Part shown: positions 58,201 through 64,000 of the stretch, in pieces | Layout: the number at the start of each line of letters is the position of its first letter | Position numbering within the stretch: position 1 is the stretch's first letter | Assembly (NCBI RefSeq): GCF_001570805.1 | Contig: NZ_BCSJ01000015.1 | Coordinates: 62,001-126,000 of the forward strand | Origin: Brevibacterium epidermidis NBRC 14811 | GTDB taxonomy: Bacteria; Actinomycetota; Actinomycetes; Actinomycetales; Brevibacteriaceae | DNA: 64,000 bases | Direction: 5' to 3' | The notes under the pieces: generated by a model | Database searches by the model: none | Told to the model about the DNA's origin: nothing | The model's input: only the letters and a program-made list of their open reading frames with translations | Made by a program: the position numbers and the translations under genes

Positions 58201-61200
58201 GGCCTCCGCGTGATGCCGCTCGAGGGGGAGACCGGTCAGGAGACCCTGCTCGTGTTCACCCACACTGCATCGGATGTTGAGACCGCCCGGGCCCAGGCCG
58301 CCGAGGTGGGGCCGATGTGGGACACGCATCTGCGCCTGTTCGCCCGCACCCTCGGCATCGATATCGCCGAGGCGACCGAACCCGAACTCGTCGCCACCTA
58401 TTCCGACCTCGACCTCGAAATCGCAGAGACTGCGGACGGCACGGAGGGCGAGGCATGAGCGAACCGCTCGTCCTGGGCATCGAATCCTCGTGCGACGAAA
58501 CCGGGGTCGGCATCGTCCGCGGACGCACACTGCTGACGAACACCGTGTCCTCGTCGATGGACGAGCACGTCCGCTTCGGCGGAGTCGTGCCCGAAGTCGC
58601 CTCCCGCGCTCATGTGCAGGCCATCGGCCCGGCCATCGCGTCGGCGTGTGAGACCGCCGAAGTGGAGTTGGCCGATATCGACGCCGTCGCCGTGACCGCC
58701 GGGCCTGGGCTCTCCGGTGCACTCATGGTCGGAGTCGGCGCGGCCAAAGGGCTTGCCGCGGCGCTGAACAAACCGCTCTACGGAGTGAACCATCTGGCCG
58801 CGCATGTGGCCGTCGACCTCGTCGCCGAGGACATCGACGGTCTGACCACACCGACCATCGCCCTGCTCGTCTCGGGTGGGCACACGGAGATTCTGCGCAT
58901 CGGAGACGTCGTCGACGACATCGAACTCCTCGGCGCCACCATCGACGACGCCGCAGGCGAGGCCTTCGACAAGACCGCGCGTCTGCTGGGGCTCAACTAT
59001 CCCGGCGGTCCGAACATCTCGAAGGCAGCCCTCGGGCTGCTCGATGGCACCGGCATTCCCGGTGACCGTAATGCCGTGAAGTTCCCGCGCGGACTCGCGA
59101 AGAAGCAGGACCTCCGTGACCCCGAGCGACGGTATAACTTCTCGTTCTCCGGGCTCAAGACCGCGGCCCTGCGCGAGGTCACGAAGGCAGAGACTTTGGG
59201 TGCGGACCTGCGGGTGGCCGATATCGCCGCCGGGTTCGAAGACGCCGTCGTCGACGTCCTCGTGACCAAGACCCTGCTCGCCGCAGCCGACACGGGAATC
59301 AACCATGTCGTCCTCGGCGGGGGAGTGGCCGCAAATACTCACCTGCGTGAGGTGCTCGCTGAACGCTGCACCGAAGCGGGCGTGACTCTCCGGGTGCCGC
59401 CGCTGAAACTCTGCACTGATAATGGAGCCATGGTCGCAGCCTTGGGCGCGGAGCTCGTCTCCCGCGGAATCGGGCCGAGCGACCTGTCTTTCGCTGCCGT
59501 CTCCTCATTGGATGTCGATCATGTCCTCGTCTGAGAACGACCCGAACAGTGCTGCCGAACGGAACTCACAAGCGGCGAAGTCAACGCGATTGCCTGCCGG
59601 TCGGCCGCCTCGGCGATCCGGGGATGGGTGGACGTACGGAGCCGATGGGAAGAAGCATTGGGGCCTCAATGGGGCCGCGGGACTTATGCTCGTCGATCCC
59701 GAGCGCGGGGTGCTCATGCAGCATCGGGCGCTGTGGTCGGTCGAGGGCGGGACCTGGGGATTTCCCGGCGGTGCGCGCGATATGGGCGAGTCGGCTGTCG
59801 AGGCCGCGATCCGCGAATCGTGGGAAGAGGCCGGGGTTCCTGACCAGGACGGATCGGGCATCGAGATCCTCGAGACGCATGTCCTCGACCTCGACACCTG
59901 GTCGTACACGACGGTGATCGCGAAGACCCTGCGCCACTTCGATGCCGTCATCAACGACCCCGAGAGCATCCAACTGTCGTGGGTGCCTTTGGATGAGCTC
60001 GACGACTACAAGCTGCACCCGGGAGTCGCCTCAGCGCTGCCGACGCTGTTGGAACTGCTCCGCCCGCATCTGTGAGCGGGCTGAGGCTCACACCGATTCG
60101 CCGAGAAACGGGCAACGTGTCGAGACACGGGTGTGCGCAACCGTTTTTCGACGCTCAGCCCGTTTCTCGGCGAACGGCTACCCCTCAGCTGTAGGAGTTG
60201 CGGAGGTCGCTGATGAGGGAGCGGGTCACCTCGGTGAGGGAACCTGTGGCGCCGAAGACCTTCTGCAGACGCTGGTAGGGCACACCGCGTTCGATGATCG
60301 AAGTGATCGAGTGCAGCTCTTCGGCGCAGCCGAGGCGTTCGGCGACGGGTGAGAGCCGCTCGATCTCATCGGCCAAGCATTCTGTGACGAGACGCTCGTC
60401 AGCCTCGGCGTTTTCGATGATGATCGCGTCCATGCCGTAGCGGGCGGCACGCCATTTGTTCTCGTTGTGGAACCAATCGGGCATCGTCGGCAGGGTCTCA
60501 CCGGCGTCGAGGCGCTCCGACATGTCATCGACGAGGCACTGGATGAACGCGGTGACCGCGAGGATCTCCTCGAGCGTCGGCAGTCCGTCGCAGACGCGGA
60601 CCTCGACGGTGCCCCAGTGCGGGGCTGGCCGGATGTCCCAGCGGATCTCGTTGATGTTGTCGATGATTCCGGTGGTGAGCATATCGTCGACGTATTTCTC
60701 GTAGTCCGCCCACTCATCGAACTGGAACGGCAGACCCGCCGTCGGCAGCTGCTGGAACATCATCGCCCGGTTCGAGGCATAGCCGGTGTCCGTGCCGCCC
60801 CAGAACGGAGACGACGCGGACAGCGCCTGCAGGTGCGGGACATAGGCGAGCAGTGCGTTGACGATCGGCAGCACCTTGTCGCGCGAGTCGATGCCGACGT
60901 GGACATGGACACCGAAGATCAGCATGTTCCGACCCCACCACTGGGTGCGGTCGACGAGTTCGAGGTAACGGTCCTTCGCTCGGACCTCCTGCGACTGCCA
61001 CTGCGCGAACGGGTGGGTGCCCGCCGACATCAGTTCGACTCCGCGCGCTTCGGTGAGCTTCCGCACAGCACCCATCGAGGTGGCCAGATCCTCGGCGACG
61101 GTCGACACCTGGGTATGGACACCGGTGACGAGCTCGATCGTGTTCGTCAGCATCTCACCGACGATCTTCTTCTCGAACTCGGGCGCGTACTCGGCCACAT

Positions 61201-64000
61201 CCGCCAACAGAGTCTCGGCAGCCGGGGTCAGGTCCAGGCTGCGAGAGTCCAGCAGAGCCAGTTCCCACTCGACACCGAGGGTGGAGCGGGGAGAGCGTGC
61301 GAAATCGACCATGATCCGATCATAATCGCGCGCGCCCGATTCCCCGGACTCGGCGGTCAGATTCGAGCTGTGTGATGCCCCGCATTCCCTCGCCAGAGAA
61401 ACTCTGAATTCCCTCGCCGAGGCGGCCCCGCCGTCCCGCGGTGCGCTCGCTTCCGTCGGCTCGCCGTGCACGGCGCCCGGCCCGCCGATCATGCGGCCCG
61501 GCGTGCGTCCTCCTCCAGCCGGCTGCCCGAATCGGTGTCGAAGAGGTGCAGGCGCGTGGCATCGGGGACGACGCGCACGGTGTCCCCACGGCGGATCGTC
61601 GACCGACCGGCGACACGGGCCACGACCGTCTTCTCGCCGGAGGCCAGTCCCGCCCGACCATGGACATAGGCATCGGCGCCGAGCTCTTCGACGAGATCGA
61701 CGGTGACCTCGAGGCCTTCGGACTCGGTGACCTGCAGGTCCTCCGGGCGGATGCCGACGGTGACCGTCTCACCCGAGACCTGGTCACGCTGTTCCGCGGT
61801 CAGGGAGAGTTCGACATCGCCGAGGCGCAGCGACGTTCCCTCGACCGGCACCTCGATGAGGTTCATCGCCGGAGAGCCCATGAAGCCTGCGACGAAGAGG
61901 TTCGCCGGACGATCGTAGAGATTCGCGGGAGTATCCACCTGCTGCAGGCGTCCGTCGGCGAGGACCGCGACCCGGTCGCCCATCGTCATCGCCTCCACCT
62001 GATCGTGGGTGACGTAGACGGTGGTGACGCCGAGGCGGCGGGTCAGGGAGGCGATCTGCGCGCGAGTCTGCACACGCAGCTTCGCATCGAGGTTCGACAG
62101 CGGCTCGTCCATGAGGAAGACCTGCGGGGACCGGACGATGGCTCGACCCATCGCCACACGCTGCCGCTGCCCACCGGACAGAGCTTTCGGCTTGCGGTCG
62201 AGGTACGCCTCCAGGTCGAGCAGTCGGGCGGCCTCCTCGACGCGCTGATTGCGTTCCTCCTTCGGCACTCCTGCGATCTTCAGGGCGAAAGCCATGTTCT
62301 CGCGCACGCTCATATGCGGGTAGAGCGCATAGTTCTGGAACACCATCGCAATATCGCGTTCCCTGGGGGAGAGGTCCGTGACATCGTGCTCGCCGATGCG
62401 GATGTGCCCGGAATCGACGGGTTCGAGTCCGGCGAGCATGCGCAGGGTCGTCGACTTCCCGCAGCCCGAAGGGCCGACAAGGACGAGGAATTCCCCGTCG
62501 GCGATATCGAGGCTGATCTCGTCGACGGAGGGCGTCAGCGCTTCAGGATACTGACGCAGTGCTTTGTCGAAGGTGACTGTGGCCATGAGTTCTCAACCTT
62601 TCACGGATGCGTTCGCACCCGAAGATCCACGGTGATCGGTCAGTGACTGATCGGACAGGGTTTGACCGGACAACGAGTGTTCGGATGATGAATGATCGGG
62701 CGAGATGAGGCTCGCCGTCTGCTGGGCATAGGACCGGTACTGCTGCCGCACCCGCGAGGGCCGCGGATGCAGAGTGGCGACGAGCTCGACGGACCAGTCC
62801 GGCAGGGTCCCCGACAGCGTCCACGCCGCCTGCCGGGCCGCCCCGATGGCAACGTATTCGGCCTGTTCGGGAACGTCGATGGGCACGGTGAAGATGTCTC
62901 GGGCGACCTCGCGGACAGCAGGATTGCGCGCCGCCCCACCGATGAGCAGCAGACGGCCGGCTTCCAGGCCCTGCGCCTGCACCGCGTCGAGTCCGTCTGC
63001 CAGACCGCACAGCATGCCTTCGACGAAAGCGCGGGCGACGTTCTCCGCCGAGGAGTTCGCCAAGGTCATCCCCTCGAGGCGGGCCGTGGCATCGGGCAGA
63101 TTCGGGGTGCGCTCGCCCTCGAAATACGGCACGAGCGTGAGCCCGTCCGCCCCCGGCCGGGACGCCAGCGCCAGTGCCGCGAGTTCGTTGTGGCTGACAC
63201 GCAGCAGCTTCGCCGCCGAATCGAGGACCCGGGCGGCATTGAGCGTGGCGACCAGCGGCAGGCGCCCGCCGTCGGCCGACGCGAAGCCGGCGACCGCGCC
63301 GGTCGAATCGGCGATGGACAGGTCGGTGGTGCCGAAGACCGTGCCCGAGGTGCCGATCGAGATGACGAGATCCCCCGAGGTGACCCCGAGTCCCAGCGCC
63401 GCGGCCGCATTGTCCCCGGCCCCGGGGCCCACGACGATTCCGCCCGGGCTGTGCCCGGCCGCCTCGTTGGGGGTGAGGACACGGGGAAGGATGATCGCCG
63501 AGGCGGCTTCCCCCTCCACAGCCACGTCCGTATCCGCGGCGCACGGCAGGCCCGCAGCTTCACGAGCGGGCTGACCGAAGGCAGTAATGAAGAGGTCGAG
63601 ATCGTAGCGAGAGGTGGAGGGGTCGAAATAGGCGGTGCCGCTGGCGTCGGACGCGTCGGTGACCAGCGCCTCGAGCACGGGACCGCGGGCCGAGGAATCG
63701 GCGGGTCCGTATCCGAGGAAACGCCAGGTCAGCCAATCATGGGGCAGGGCAACGGCGGCGACCCGGGCAGCATTGTCCGGTTCGGCATCGCGCAGCCACC
63801 GCAGTTTTGCGGCGGTGAAGGAGGCGACGGGCAGGATCCCGGTGCGGGCGACGTAGTCGGAAGCTCCGACCTCGGCGATGAGGTCTCTGGCCGCGGCCTT
63901 GCTGCGCAGATCGTTCCACAGCAGAGCATCGCGGATGACCTGGCCCTGGGCATCGAGAGCGACGAGTCCGTGCTGCTGACCGCTGATGCTCAGTCCCGCG

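Overview
The window is about 64 kb of GC-rich bacterial chromosome. Gene content and codon use fit a Gram-positive actinomycete. Actinobacterial signs are a GuaB3-type protein beside guaA, DUF3817 and SURF1 genes, a bioY-bioM-bioN biotin ECF transporter behind a BioQ-like palindrome, a nadA-nadB-nadC-cysteine desulfurase operon, an LPxTG-anchored nucleotidase, a DtxR-type iron box and an MsiK/UgpC-like ATPase. The best guess is a Micrococcales genus such as Brevibacterium; that name comes from recalled gene order and codon use, not from a search. No rRNA, tRNA, CRISPR array, phage or transposase gene was seen.

Layout. Positions 1-2.3 kb: thiamine genes thiE (5' end cut off by the window), thiD and tenA. 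2.4-4.4 kb: small membrane proteins and a tandem universal stress protein. 4.5-9.5 kb, minus strand: de novo NAD operon nadA-nadB-nadC-desulfurase behind a tandem-repeat promoter. 9.9-11.8 kb: panB-panC. 12-15.3 kb: conserved-TM-helix channel-like protein, LysE exporter and divergent LysR regulator. 15.4-19.8 kb: guaB3, SURF1, DUF3817 and guaA. 19.9-22.0 kb: bioYMN. 22.1-26.9 kb: DUF3800 protein, isochorismatase-like protein, glycosyltransferase, LemA and truA. 27.1-34.6 kb: cell-wall 5'-nucleotidase and two paralogous polytopic membrane proteins with phosphatase-like ectodomains. 34.8-37.5 kb: rplM, rpsI and glmM. 37.6-44.1 kb: an accessory-looking block (AbiEi/DUF559-like protein, FAD oxidase, BTAD regulator, ABC exporter). 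44.4-51.6 kb: coaA, glmS, acpS, GNAT, M20 amidohydrolase and NAD(P)HX repair enzyme. 51.6-52.9 kb: membrane protein and L,D-transpeptidase. 53.2-60.1 kb: alr, tsaE, tsaB, rimI, heme oxygenase, aldo/keto reductase, SRPBCC protein, tsaD and NUDIX. 60.2-64 kb, minus strand: GCS2-type ligase, sugar ABC ATPase and xylulokinase (5' end beyond the window).

The window is mostly housekeeping: cofactors (thiamine, NAD, pantothenate/CoA, biotin uptake, NAD(P)HX repair), GMP synthesis, cell-wall precursors (glmM, glmS, alr, L,D-transpeptidase) and the tRNA t6A genes (tsaB, D, E). Tight stop/start overlaps mark thiED, nad, panBC, guaB3-SURF1-DUF3817, bioYMN, lemA-truA, the membrane-protein pair, alr-tsaE-tsaB-rimI and AKR-SRPBCC-tsaD.

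The less ordinary material is non-coding: a 103-bp repeat with terminal inverted repeats, one copy apparently in frame inside a DUF3800 gene; a three-copy family of 56-59-bp palindromes within and at the edges of the accessory block; a 20-bp-arm hairpin with a nested palindrome; a repeated intergenic motif built on CCGAGGCGG; and several strong palindromes or tandem repeats that look like operators.
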